Positions 16,447 to 24,550 of a DNA stretch of 64,000 bases are shown in pieces. Origin of the DNA: Parcubacteria bacterium C7867-008 (GTDB lineage Bacteria > Patescibacteria > Paceibacteria > UBA9973 > UBA2103). The notes under the pieces were generated by a model that saw nothing but the letters and a program-made list of their open reading frames with translations, had not been told where the DNA came from and did no database searches. The stretch is taken from contig LFCR01000004.1 in NCBI GenBank assembly GCA_001189215.1, positions 248,001-312,000 of the forward strand. Reading direction: 5' to 3'. Numbering within the stretch: the stretch's first letter is position 1; each line of letters opens with the position of its first letter. A program made the position numbers and the translations under genes.

Positions 16447-18435
16447 ATGGCAATTGCACAAGGTTCTATATTCGAAGGACCAATCACCGTTATTCGATCA
16501 GGTAAAGGATTCTTTAAGATTCCTGACTCCGAAGAGGAGCTCTTTGTACCAGGTGAAAACCTTGGCACCGCTTTTCCGGGAGACACCGTAAAGATCCAGG
16601 TATCTGGAACTAACACCGATCCTAAGTCTGCTGAGATTCGTTCCACCGGCAATGTACTCAGCGTTGTTAAGCGTGCACGTGAGACCTTTGTGGGGACTAT
16701 CGTTCCTTCAGACCCGGCGAATGATTTCGGTCTTCCGGGACAATTCTTCCTGATGCCAGACTTTAAGAAGATGTATACGCCATTCCTTATGGTGGGAGAC
16801 TCTATGCCGGTTGGCCAGAAGGTAGTTGCACGGTTTGAAGCATGGGAGAAAGGCCAGCTACGTCCTAGCGCTTCACTCGTTGAGATCATTGGTCCAGCGG
16901 GGGTACATGAGACAGAAATGCGTGCACTCGCTCTGTCACAAGGATTCAGTTCTAACTTCCCTCCTGGCGTAGAGAAAGAAGCAGCTGAACTTGATACTAG
17001 CGGTAAAGATCAACTTGCCACTGAAGTTGAGGCTGCGGTTACTTCTGGCGCACGTCGCGATTTCCGTACTACAACGACATTTACGATCGACCCGTACGAC
17101 GCGAAGGACTTCGACGATGCTCTTTCAGTTCGTGAACTTACTGATGGAAATACGGAGATTGGTGTACACATTGCGGATGTATCCTTCTATGTTCGCCCTG
17201 GTACTGCTATCGACGATGAGGCACGTGAGCGCGCAACGTCTGTGTACCTTGTAGATCGGACCATCCCAATGCTTCCAGAGGTACTTTCAAATAATCTCTG
17301 TTCCCTTAATCCGAACGAAGATCGTCTCGCGGTATCTGCCGTGTTCGTGCTTAATAAGAACGCAGAGATTGTTGAGGAATGGTTTGGTGAAACAGTGATC
17401 CATTCAGACAAACGCTTCACATACGAGAACGCACAGGAAGTTCTCGACAATAATGAGGGTGAATACCTAAAGGAACTTGTTACCCTTCGTGATCTTGCAG
17501 ATAAGATCCGTGCTCGTCGTGTTGCAAAGGGTGCTATCGCATTTGATACCCCAGAGATCAAGGTAAAGCTTGATGAGAACGGTAAGCCTATTGAAGTACT
17601 TCTTAAAGAGCGTCGTGCAACAAACCTCCTCATTGAAGACTTCATGCTCCTTGCAAACGAGCATGTGTCTGAATACCTCACCAAGAAAGGTGAAGCTGCT
17701 GGTCTTGAAGGCAGTGTTGTCTATCGTGTACACGATGTACCGGATGCTGATCGTATTGAGAACCTTACGCAGTTCCTCAAAGTACTTGGGTACCACCTCG
17801 AATCTCAGAACGGAAAGGTTAAGGGTGCCGCTATCAATGCGCTCCTTGATAGTGTGGTTGGAAAGCCTGAGGAGTATCTCATCAAAGTCTCTGCACTTCG
17901 TTCAATGGCGAAAGCGATATACAGCACTAAGAATATTGGACACTTCGGTCTCGCCTTTGAGTTCTACTCACACTTCACCTCCCCTATTCGCCGGTATCCA
18001 GACCTTCTCACCCACCGCATGGTTAAGCACTATGCAGAGCGTGAAAAGATCACCAAGACTGAAATTGCAGAACTCGAAGGTCTTGCACAACACTCAAGCG
18101 AACGAGAGGTATCAGCAGCTGAAGCAGAGCGTGACTCTGTAAAGATGAAGCTGGTTGAATTCATGGCCGATAAGGTTGGTGAAGAATTTGATGCAGTGAT
18201 CTCAGGTGTATCTGATCGCGGTCTATACGTAGAGCTTACAGAGACTCATGCAGAAGGACTCCTAAATGTGCGCGGCCTCGGTGATGATTACTTTGATCAT
18301 GATCAGAAGCGGTACCGTCTTGTTGGTCGTCGTACTAAGAAAGAATACGTTCTTGGTAATCCGATTCGTGTGAAGCTCATTGCCGCTCGTGTGCAGGATA
18401 AGGAACTGGATTTTGCACTTGCTGAGAATAATTAA
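16447..18435 (+). CDS. rnr: RNase R/RNase II-family 3'-5' exoribonuclease
   Basis: About 662 residues. Cold-shock-like OB domains at the N-terminus (GKGFFKIPDSEEELFVPG). The RNB catalytic domain carries TIDPYDAKDFDDALS (metal-binding Asp residues) and VHIADVSFYVRPGTAIDDEARERATSVYL. FTSPIRRYPDLLTHR and a C-terminal S1 domain (ISGVSDRGLYVELTETHAEGLL) follow. It degrades structured RNA processively. The start at 16447 rather than 16435 is favoured because TACAGT lies 10 nt upstream (leaderless). Terminator at 18439-18473. Short relative to E. coli RNase R (about 810). Confidence 0.93.
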   Translation: MAIAQGSIFEGPITVIRSGKGFFKIPDSEEELFVPGENLGTAFPGDTVKIQVSGTNTDPKSAEIRSTGNVLSVVKRARETFVGTIVPSDPANDFGLPGQFFLMPDFKKMYTPFLMVGDSMPVGQKVVARFEAWEKGQLRPSASLVEIIGPAGVHETEMRALALSQGFSSNFPPGVEKEAAELDTSGKDQLATEVEAAVTSGARRDFRTTTTFTIDPYDAKDFDDALSVRELTDGNTEIGVHIADVSFYVRPGTAIDDEARERATSVYLVDRTIPMLPEVLSNNLCSLNPNEDRLAVSAVFVLNKNAEIVEEWFGETVIHSDKRFTYENAQEVLDNNEGEYLKELVTLRDLADKIRARRVAKGAIAFDTPEIKVKLDENGKPIEVLLKERRATNLLIEDFMLLANEHVSEYLTKKGEAAGLEGSVVYRVHDVPDADRIENLTQFLKVLGYHLESQNGKVKGAAINALLDSVVGKPEEYLIKVSALRSMAKAIYSTKNIGHFGLAFEFYSHFTSPIRRYPDLLTHRMVKHYAEREKITKTEIAELEGLAQHSSEREVSAAEAERDSVKMKLVEFMADKVGEEFDAVISGVSDRGLYVELTETHAEGLLNVRGLGDDYFDHDQKRYRLVGRRTKKEYVLGNPIRVKLIAARVQDKELDFALAENN

Positions 18436-18438
18436 ATG

Positions 18439-18473
18439 CGAAACCCCCTTACTTAAAAGGGGGTTTTTCGTTT
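18439..18473 (+). terminator. rnr terminator
   Basis: AACCCCCTT ACTTA AAGGGGGTTTTT hairpin with a T run. Confidence 0.85.
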
Positions 18474-18620
18474 AATTCTCAACTTAATTAAACGCAATGC
18501 AGACCGGATTGTCTGGATAGATTTGCGGACACCTTCAGATAGTAATCTCCGAATGTTCTGTACTAGAGCAGTGATTCCATTGCGATCATTTCATATGGTC
18601 AGCGAAGGCGCGGAGTGTAG

Positions 18621-18836
18621 TTAGGTAGACTTAGGCGAATACCAGGTCCGTCTCCGATAGATATGCGGTTTTCGAAACTGGGATTGTATTTTCCTAGACT
18701 CACTCTTGTGTGCCACAGCTAGGTGGTACCACAAGCGTGTAGACCAGTCTTTATCATCCTTGTCTTTGAGTGGATCAACCTTCAAAGTCGTCCATTCGCA
18801 GAAACGGCACTTAACTCGTTCGTCGCTGTTTTGCAT
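18621..18836 (-). CDS. Small C2H2-like zinc-finger protein, insert cassette (71 aa)
   Basis: 71 residues. CRFCEWTTL near the N-terminus and LWYHLAVAH about 25 residues later give a C-x2-C...H-x4-H arrangement, like a C2H2/BED finger that could bind DNA or protein. The rest is basic (SQFRKPHIYRRRTWY). AGAGAGG lies just before the ATG as a Shine-Dalgarno site, and a strong promoter is at 18906-18933. It lies between convergent rnr and smc; no clear terminator is seen after its stop. Function unknown. Confidence 0.65.
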   Translation of the reverse strand: MQNSDERVKCRFCEWTTLKVDPLKDKDDKDWSTRLWYHLAVAHKSESRKIQSQFRKPHIYRRRTWYSPKST

Positions 18837-18905
18837 TGCATATCCTCTCTGATGTCAGAATGGAGTGATGCCTGCTAACCACGAGTAGATCTATTTTCCT
18901 TTTGG

Positions 18906-18933
18906 AATATACGCTTTAATGTATAAAAGTCAA
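18906..18933 (-). promoter_or_regulatory. Promoter of the zinc-finger insert gene
   Basis: TTGACT (18928-18933), 16-bp spacer, TATATT (18906-18911); the -35 is 3 bp past the smc stop codon. Confidence 0.8.
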
Positions 18934-18935
18934 AT

Positions 18936-21143
18936 CTACTTAGCAACCTGCACTGCTTCTTCAAAACGAACAGAAAGGAGTTTTGAAATACCGTCACTTC
19001 CCATGGTGACACCGTAGAGAATACCTGCACGACTCATGGTCTCGCGGTTGTGGGAGATAACGATGAGCTGAGACTTCTTAGCAAGGTTATCGATCATGTC
19101 TCCATAACGACGACTGTTGGCCTCATCAAGTGCTGCATCGGTCTCATCAAGGATAAGGAATGGTGGCGGGTTCACCTGACTCATTGCAAAGATCAATGCA
19201 ATTGAAGTGAGCGCGCGCTCACCTCCCGAGAGTTGCATGAGAGACTGCACACGCTTCTTAGGAAGGTTTACCGAGATTTCTATACCTGCCTTGCGTGGCT
19301 TTCCTGGCTCAAGTTGTTCTCCCTCTTCATCCTCTTCTTCTGCTATGACCGTGAGCTCTTCAAGTACCAGCTTTGCACCTCCTCCTCCGAACATAAGGCT
19401 GAAGAATTCTCCGAAAGATGAGTTCACCTTGGTGAGACCTTCGCTAAAGGTTTTGTGCAGTTCGATATCAAGATCACTGATGAGGGAACGCAGACCGTCT
19501 GCTGATTTAGCGAGATCATCGAGCTCACGCGCAAGGAATGTTTCTCGTCCAACAGCTTCTTCATATTCCTTCTTCACATCTTCGGTACCTCCACCAGCTT
19601 CTTCAACACGAATCTTGAGGCGTTCCATACCCCGCTTACGTTCCTCTTGGGTACGACGATCTTCCTTGGGAAGCTCTGTTAGTTTTTCATAGGAAAGTGC
19701 GGATGAACCAGCAAGTGCTAGTACTTCCCCACGCTCTCTACTGAATTCCTCTGCAAGATAAGAGAGCTCATTCAATCGAGCATCAAGACGAGCTACGTTT
19801 GCTTCTTCAGTTGCTCGCGAGTCTGCAACCGCAAGGAGACGGTGTTGTTGCTCACGACCGGTCTCATCATAGGCAAGACGATCCTGGCGAGCGCGTTCAA
19901 GTGCAGCCCGTGCATCAGCAATAGCATCTGCAAGCTTCTGATCCTTAGCAGTAAGGGCTTCTCGCTCTGCTTCCAGCGTATATACAATATTCTCTTCTTC
20001 AATGAGATATTCGTCTGCAGGAGCAGTGAAGCGTAGAAGGAAGGCACCTATAGCACCCTTGATTGCTTCTAGAGCACCACGTAAAGCTTCATGGTCGCTT
20101 CCCTCTGCAATATCTCCTGCACGTTCAATAGAGGCCTGTAGTTGAGTAAGATCTTGTCGTGGGATCTTTACATATGGTTCTTCCTTAACCGCGTGACTAC
20201 GACGCTTCGCTGAATCAAGCGCTCCCTCTACTCTTCCAATCTCACGAGAGAGCTGTGCGCGTTCTTGAGATATACGATCTAATTCGCGTTCTGCCAGTCG
20301 GACTTTCTCAACATGTTTAAGTCCTTCTGAATCATTGTTACGATCTTCAAAGGCTTTGAGTCCTGCTTCAGCGTGTGCGAGCTTCTCACCAGCTACTTCA
20401 CGTTCGCGCTTTACTCGTACACTCTCGGTATCAAGATAAAGTTCCTCAATGGCAAAGTATGTCTGACATGCCGTTGCAAGCTCACGTGCCAGTTCCTCTG
20501 CACGTTCTAGACGTTCAACCTGCTTCTTAAGGAAACGGATGTGCGGTGCGATCTCACGACGAAGTGCTTCGACTTCTTTTACGTTTGCATCGGTACGTTC
20601 AAGCTTTCGCTCAGCTTCCTGCTTACGGAATTCAAATCCTTTAAGACCGAGCGCATCCTCGAGCATCGCACGGCGCTCACGAGGGTTCGCAAGAAGAATG
20701 CGATCTGCCTCTCCTTGAGAAATGATGTGGTGTCCGGTCTCACCTATGTTTGCTCCAGCAAGAAGTTCTTGAATATCACGAAGGCGTACCTTACTTCCGT
20801 TTAACGAGTATTCACTGGTCCCGTCACGGAATACCGCACGCTCAATGGCTACCTCATCAAAGTCTATCTTTGGGAAGATGCGTTTGGTGTTATCGAACAC
20901 AATCGCTACTGCGGCACGGTTTGCACGTGCACTCATGTGCGTACCGCTAAAAATAAGATCTTCGCTACGCTTACCACGCATACTCTTCATAGACTGCTCT
21001 CCAAGTGCAAATCGGAATGCTTCAGCTACGTTTGACTTACCCGAACCATTCGGCCCAACGATGGCAGTGGTTTGGTTAGAGAAATCGAGCACGGTCTTAC
21101 GTGCGAAGGATTTAAAGCCTGCTATTTCAAGACGCTTCAACAT
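18936..21143 (-). CDS. smc: SMC-family chromosome segregation ATPase, shortened and apparently hinge-less
   Basis: 735 residues against about 1150-1200 for bacterial SMC. The N-terminal head is intact (LEIAGFKSFARKTVLDF; Walker A GPNGSGKS at 30-37). The C-terminal head has LSGGERALTSIALIFA near 636, Walker B FLILDETDAALDE near 662 and an H-loop VISHN. Between them is about 400 residues of charged coiled coil with only a short non-coil stretch near 320-400 (EALRGALEAIKGAIGAFLLRF), which does not resemble the conserved hinge. It is expected to organise the chromosome. TATACT lies 7 nt before the ATG (leaderless). Confidence 0.9.
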   Translation of the reverse strand: MLKRLEIAGFKSFARKTVLDFSNQTTAIVGPNGSGKSNVAEAFRFALGEQSMKSMRGKRSEDLIFSGTHMSARANRAAVAIVFDNTKRIFPKIDFDEVAIERAVFRDGTSEYSLNGSKVRLRDIQELLAGANIGETGHHIISQGEADRILLANPRERRAMLEDALGLKGFEFRKQEAERKLERTDANVKEVEALRREIAPHIRFLKKQVERLERAEELARELATACQTYFAIEELYLDTESVRVKREREVAGEKLAHAEAGLKAFEDRNNDSEGLKHVEKVRLAERELDRISQERAQLSREIGRVEGALDSAKRRSHAVKEEPYVKIPRQDLTQLQASIERAGDIAEGSDHEALRGALEAIKGAIGAFLLRFTAPADEYLIEEENIVYTLEAEREALTAKDQKLADAIADARAALERARQDRLAYDETGREQQHRLLAVADSRATEEANVARLDARLNELSYLAEEFSRERGEVLALAGSSALSYEKLTELPKEDRRTQEERKRGMERLKIRVEEAGGGTEDVKKEYEEAVGRETFLARELDDLAKSADGLRSLISDLDIELHKTFSEGLTKVNSSFGEFFSLMFGGGGAKLVLEELTVIAEEEDEEGEQLEPGKPRKAGIEISVNLPKKRVQSLMQLSGGERALTSIALIFAMSQVNPPPFLILDETDAALDEANSRRYGDMIDNLAKKSQLIVISHNRETMSRAGILYGVTMGSDGISKLLSVRFEEAVQVAK

Positions 21144-21167
21144 TTGTTCCAGTATACCGTATGAATA

Positions 21168-21200
21168 AAACGAAACCGCCCCCGTGAGGAGGCGGTTGAT
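21168..21200 (-). terminator. Terminator of the 38-codon insert gene
   Basis: Minus-strand AACCGCC TCCTCACG GGGGCGGTT hairpin followed by TCGTTTT, just upstream of smc. Confidence 0.75.
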
Positions 21201-21223
21201 GAAACCTGGTACACAATGAACCC

Positions 21224-21340
21224 CTAGGACTTAGTCGCGACCAGATACCAAACAAGCAGACCTAGCAATGGCCCGGCCACTGCGGCGAAGTACGCTCCGA
21301 TATGGAGTGCACGTGTATACTTTTCACTTTTGTACTGCAC
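21224..21340 (-). CDS. Single-span membrane microprotein, insert cassette (38 aa)
   Basis: 38 codons from a GTG start: MQYKSEKYTRALHIGAY, then a hydrophobic span (AAVAGPLLGLLVWYLVA) and TKS. The GTG is preceded by AGGGGAG at 6-nt spacing, an excellent Shine-Dalgarno site. The promoter at 21370-21398 and terminator at 21168-21200 frame it exactly. Unrecognised; a membrane regulator, toxin or envelope microprotein are all possible. Second of two insert units between rnc and smc. Confidence 0.65.
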   Translation of the reverse strand: MQYKSEKYTRALHIGAYFAAVAGPLLGLLVWYLVATKS

Positions 21341-21369
21341 ACAGAACTCCCCTGAAACTCACAAGACTG

Positions 21370-21398
21370 ATCCTAGAGAGAAAATGAGGTATCGTCAA
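21370..21398 (-). promoter_or_regulatory. Promoter of the 38-codon insert gene
   Basis: TTGACG (21393-21398), 17-bp spacer, TAGGAT (21370-21375). Confidence 0.75.
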
Positions 21399-21419
21399 AT
21401 ATACATGCGTTGTGTGTAC

Positions 21420-21452
21420 AACGAAACCGCTCCTTTCTTAAGGGAGCGGTCG
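21420..21452 (-). terminator. Terminator of the 160-codon insert gene
   Basis: Minus-strand ACCGCTCC CTTAAGAAA GGAGCGGT hairpin followed by TTCGTT. Confidence 0.75.
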
Positions 21453-21477
21453 TGGACATATACTTTTCGTGATACGT

Positions 21478-21960
21478 TCATGGGCCTTCATTAATAGAGA
21501 GCCCCTGCCTGTCGAGCCATTCCTCGACCATGGTGGCGATCTGTTGTTTGGAGTCCTGAATTGTTCGAACCGCCAGCACGATAAGCATCGCCAGATCGAA
21601 GAAGAAGATCAACCAGCCAGTAGTTTCTGGAGCTGCTATAGCCCCCCAAGCCAGGCCGTACGATATTGGGAAGGCGAACAGCAGTGATGGAAGCATGGTC
21701 TGGAGGAAGAATTGTTGCCGATCCTGGCCGGATCTCCTGAAGAAAACCACCAGTACGAAGAAACAGAGGGTGGCTATGAATGTGAGTCGCGTCTTCCATC
21801 CGAAGAGTTCGGTCGAAGTATCCAGTGTCGGATACCCCATGGCTTTGAGTGACTGATTCAAACCTGGAAGTTCGGCTTGCACGACCAAATAGATGTGGCC
21901 AGCGACCATCGCGACGTAGAGAACGAAGCGAATGAGGAACACCCGGAGCGTGCTGAACAT
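21478..21960 (-). CDS. Four-span membrane protein, insert cassette (160 aa)
   Basis: Unrecognised. 160 residues with about four hydrophobic segments: an N-terminal span (VFLIRFVLYVAMVAGHIYLVV), LTFIATLCFFVLVVFF, MLPSLLFAFPISYGLAWGAIA and WLIFFFDLAMLIVLAV. A cytosolic-looking tail ends EWLDRQGLSINEGP. The start at 21960 is favoured by AGAAGGGT shortly upstream; an earlier in-frame ATG at 21984 is possible. A 17-bp-spaced promoter abuts the rnc stop codon and a terminator follows the gene. Confidence 0.7.
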   Translation of the reverse strand: MFSTLRVFLIRFVLYVAMVAGHIYLVVQAELPGLNQSLKAMGYPTLDTSTELFGWKTRLTFIATLCFFVLVVFFRRSGQDRQQFFLQTMLPSLLFAFPISYGLAWGAIAAPETTGWLIFFFDLAMLIVLAVRTIQDSKQQIATMVEEWLDRQGLSINEGP

Positions 21961-22012
21961 GACATACCCTTCTGCTCGTTCCAACGAGCGGTTAGTGTTT
22001 CAATCCAGGCGT

Positions 22013-22041
22013 ACTCTACGAAAACTTACTGTATGCGTCAA
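22013..22041 (-). promoter_or_regulatory. Promoter of the 160-codon insert gene
   Basis: TTGACG (22036-22041), 17-bp spacer, TAGAGT (22013-22018). The -35 begins at the first base after the rnc stop codon. Confidence 0.8.
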
Positions 22042-22731
22042 TTACCACCCGGTCTTACCAAGTGCGTTCTGTGCAGCATCTTGTTCAGCTTCCTGTTTGC
22101 TCTTTCCCTCTCCACGAGCAACTTCATCTTTATTTCCAAGGAATACTCCCACGGTGAACTTCTTATCATGATCAGGACCAACTTCTTCAAGTGTTCTGTA
22201 TGAGGGAGTGACGCTGCGCTTCTCTTGCGCTGCTTCCTGGAAGCGGCTCTTTGCATCCTGCCATGCACGATTTGCTATCACTGCATCAATCTTTGGATAG
22301 AGATGTTTTGCTACGAACGCTTCCGCTGCGTCATATCCCTGATCGAGATAGATAGCTCCAAGAACTGCTTCAAACGCGTTTGCAAGAATAATCTGACGAG
22401 CACGACCCATATCCTTACTCTCACCTTTTGAAAGGAGGAGGAGATCGTTAAGTCCGATCGCTTCGGCAGTATCTGCAAGTGAGAAGGTGTTCACGAGTGA
22501 AGCACGGAATGCAGTGAGGTCTCCTTCTGGCTTATTTGGAAACTTAAGGAAAAGGAAGTGGGTCGTGGCAAGCTCAAGTACCGCGTCTCCAAGGAACTCA
22601 AGGCGCTCATTATGTGCCTTTGCTGTCTTATGTTCGTTTAGGTACGAACGATGCGTAAGCGCCTCCTCGAGGAACTCTAGGTTATTGAATGTAAGGCCAA
22701 GGTGGCCTGCTGCTGCGCTGAAATCAGCCAT
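22042..22731 (-). CDS. rnc: Ribonuclease III
   Basis: 229 residues. The catalytic signature is intact as NERLEFLGDAVLELATTHFLF, with the second metal-binding segment NAFEAVLGAIYLDQGYDAA. A C-terminal double-stranded RNA-binding domain carries GEGKSKQEAEQDAAQNAL. It cleaves rRNA precursors and other duplex RNA. It has no terminator of its own before the insert unit whose promoter touches its stop codon. Length matches the family. Confidence 0.97.
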   Translation of the reverse strand: MADFSAAAGHLGLTFNNLEFLEEALTHRSYLNEHKTAKAHNERLEFLGDAVLELATTHFLFLKFPNKPEGDLTAFRASLVNTFSLADTAEAIGLNDLLLLSKGESKDMGRARQIILANAFEAVLGAIYLDQGYDAAEAFVAKHLYPKIDAVIANRAWQDAKSRFQEAAQEKRSVTPSYRTLEEVGPDHDKKFTVGVFLGNKDEVARGEGKSKQEAEQDAAQNALGKTGW

Positions 22732-22824
22732 ATAGGTGCAGGGTATCTAAAATTACCAAAATGTCCATTAAATCCCTATCAATATCTTACGGGGATTTGA
22801 TCGCTTATTTCGTACCATCCTGTG

Positions 22825-22893
22825 GCTGGCGGCTCGGTGTGAGGGGAAAAGATTGGTACCTTTATCCTCGAAGGTTCGATTCCTTCCGCCAGC
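22825..22893 (+). ncRNA. tRNA-like element with degenerate D and anticodon arms
   Basis: A perfect 7-bp acceptor stem (GCTGGCG/CGCCAGC) and a canonical T arm (GAAGG TTCGATT CCTTC) enclose only 36 nt where a tRNA normally has about 39. The D arm is tiny (CTC GGTGT GAG). The anticodon stem is weak (AAAG...CTTT, with GGT or TGG in the loop), and no CCA follows. It may be an odd tRNA, a decayed tRNA or a tRNA-mimicking RNA. Confidence 0.45.
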
Positions 22894-22904
22894 GCAAATA
22901 GATT

Positions 22905-22933
22905 TTGACAGGTTATTATTTTGAGAATAGTAT
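22905..22933 (+). promoter_or_regulatory. Consensus promoter for a short plus-strand RNA
   Basis: TTGACA (22905-22910), 17-bp spacer, TAGTAT (22928-22933). Confidence 0.8.
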
Positions 22934-22939
22934 ATCTAA

Positions 22940-23008
22940 GTACCAGTCTTCTCAGCACGCTGAGCGAGGATAAAGGAAAGGAAAACGGCCCACGGGCCGT
23001 TTTCCTTT
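22940..23008 (+). ncRNA. Candidate small RNA (about 65-70 nt)
   Basis: Starts from the promoter at 22905-22933, contains a small CTCAGC/GCTGAG hairpin and ends in AAAACGGCCCACGGGCCGTTTT plus CCTTTT. It holds no start codon. Bases 22965-22976 are the perfect complement of 22859-22870 inside the tRNA-like element. Its terminator also serves the convergent nusB-nudix gene. Confidence 0.5.
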
Positions 23009-23010
23009 TA
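22980..23010. terminator. Bidirectional terminator (small RNA and nusB-nudix)
   Basis: AAAACGGCCC ACG GGGCCGTTTT-type stem with U-tracts on both strands. Confidence 0.85.
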
Positions 23011-23014
23011 ATAA

Positions 23015-23929
23015 CTATGCGTGCACTTTTTTCTTTGCACTAGAACGATCCAGAAGTTTCTGTACCGCTGCCGTTACGATCGGAAGCATGTCGTCATAGA
23101 AATTGAGATCAAGTATGTCCTGTAGGCGAAACCACTTAGCGTCATCAAGACCTCCACTCTTCTTAAGCGTGAGTGTTTCGAACGGAGCTTTCACGAGATA
23201 GAAATATACGTGCTTACGAACTTTTCCCTTTTCAGGATGTGATGCGATGTATTCGTTCTCACCAACCATGTCTTCTACCGTTCCCTCTACATCAAGCTCT
23301 TCCTTTACCACACGCTTAACACCCTCTTCTGGTGAAGGGTCTGTCTCAATATGCCCTTTAGATAGAGTCCATCGTCCGAAGACATCGTGTACCAACGCTA
23401 AATAGTACTGACCCTCATGTTCTGCATAGATGATGCCTCCACCAAGTTTCTCTAGAGGGAGATTCTCACGCTTAACCTTCTCCTTCTTTCCGGTCTCATC
23501 CTTACCTGGTTCACCCATTTCTTTGTATACGGCACCCAGTACACCATTTACGAAACGGCCTGATGATTCTCCACCAAATACTTTAGCGAGTTCAATGGCT
23601 TCGTTAATTGCTACCTTCGCTGGAACCTGCGTACGGTCTGCAAAGAGAAGTTCGAATAGACCTATACGGAGAATGTTTCGGTCTACCGGAGCAATCTTAT
23701 CAATGGGCCAGTCTGGTGCGGCTTTCTCAATAACGAGATCGAGGTCTGCACGCTTTGCGATAACACCCGTGAGGAGAGTTTCCATAAATACCTTGTCCGT
23801 ATCTTCACCGCCGAATTCTTCGACGTTGCGGGTAAGCATGTCGGGTACGGTCGACTCATCAGCATGGGAAGTATCCCACTCGAAGAGTGTCTGTAGTACG
23901 ACTGAACGGGCTAGGTGGCGGTTGGCCAT
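23015..23929 (-). CDS. nusB: NusB antitermination factor fused to a Nudix domain
   Basis: About 304 residues. Residues 1-140 are NusB (NRHLARSVVLQTLFEWD, APVDRNILRIGLFELLF, VAINEAIELAKVFGGESSGRFVNGVLGAVYKE), which promotes antitermination on rRNA operons. After a lysine-rich linker comes a Nudix domain resembling Ap4A hydrolases (YLALVHDVFGRWTLSKGHIE, VKEELDVEG). The Nudix box is imperfect: KEE is kept, but the RE pair reads RV and the Glu after the Gly loop is Pro. TATAGC lies 9 nt before the ATG at 23929; an earlier in-frame ATG is at 23971. Confidence 0.9.
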   Translation of the reverse strand: MANRHLARSVVLQTLFEWDTSHADESTVPDMLTRNVEEFGGEDTDKVFMETLLTGVIAKRADLDLVIEKAAPDWPIDKIAPVDRNILRIGLFELLFADRTQVPAKVAINEAIELAKVFGGESSGRFVNGVLGAVYKEMGEPGKDETGKKEKVKRENLPLEKLGGGIIYAEHEGQYYLALVHDVFGRWTLSKGHIETDPSPEEGVKRVVKEELDVEGTVEDMVGENEYIASHPEKGKVRKHVYFYLVKAPFETLTLKKSGGLDDAKWFRLQDILDLNFYDDMLPIVTAAVQKLLDRSSAKKKVHA

Positions 23930-23960
23930 ATGGAAAGAGCTATATTCGTAGCGTACGTTA

Positions 23961-23994
23961 AACAACAACACCGCGCAATGGCGCGGTGTTGTGC
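23961..23994 (-). terminator. rpmF terminator
   Basis: ACAACACCGCGC AATG GCGCGGTGTTGT stem; the minus-strand T content is modest. Lies between rpmF and nusB. Confidence 0.6.
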
Positions 23995-24014
23995 ATAACT
24001 ATTTATGTACGGGC

Positions 24015-24371
24015 TTAGTTTCCTGCACCTCCTCCGAAACCAGAACGACTCTTTGCCTTACCGAGAGTCATACGACCCATGAGTCCTTCCTTCTTCACTT
24101 CCTTATCTGAATGGATCGGCTCCTTCACACCTTCTGCGTGAATGTGCTCCTTCTTATGCTTCTCAACTTTCTTATCATGCTTTGCTTCACGTTTGATAAC
24201 CTTTGGAGAAATGATTTGCTTGCCACGGTACATACCGGTGGTCTCATCAAGGCGGTGTGGGAGGCGAAGTGCGCCTGATTCCTTGTCTGTGACAAGGTTA
24301 GTGCCCGCAAGCGCATGATGGCTGCGGCGATTCTTAGTATGGGAACTGGTGTGGCGCATTCGTACTGACAT
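24015..24371 (-). CDS. rpmF: Ribosomal protein bL32, zinc-free, with basic C-terminal tail
   Basis: About 118 residues, twice the usual length. The first 55 match bL32 (MRHTSSHTKNRRSHHAL, LPHRLDETTGMYRGKQII). All four zinc-binding Cys positions are replaced, so this is a C-minus form. A 60-residue Lys/His/Glu-rich tail ends in a Gly-rich GFGGGAGN. The start at 24371 fits a TAGGGT hexamer 7 nt upstream; the longer frame to 24446 has no support. An intergenic stretch with the plus-strand 36-codon cassette lies upstream. Confidence 0.85.
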   Translation of the reverse strand: MSVRMRHTSSHTKNRRSHHALAGTNLVTDKESGALRLPHRLDETTGMYRGKQIISPKVIKREAKHDKKVEKHKKEHIHAEGVKEPIHSDKEVKKEGLMGRMTLGKAKSRSGFGGGAGN

Positions 24372-24550
24372 AAGGAATACCCTACCACAGGGCCTTAAAA
24401 AAGCAAAAGCACCGCCTATCCCTTGCCTATTTCGTACTCCAGGCACACTATTAAAGGGTCGCGAAGGACTGGCGGCTTAACCCGACTTTCTGGACCGGCA
24501 AAGAGTCGGACGTGTACTGTCCTTTTGATAAATCAGCTTGGGGAAAGTTG

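Noticed and set aside
24015..24446. Longer start for bL32 at 24446
   Set aside because: The extra 25 residues lack similarity to bL32 and would precede the TAGGGT -10 element.
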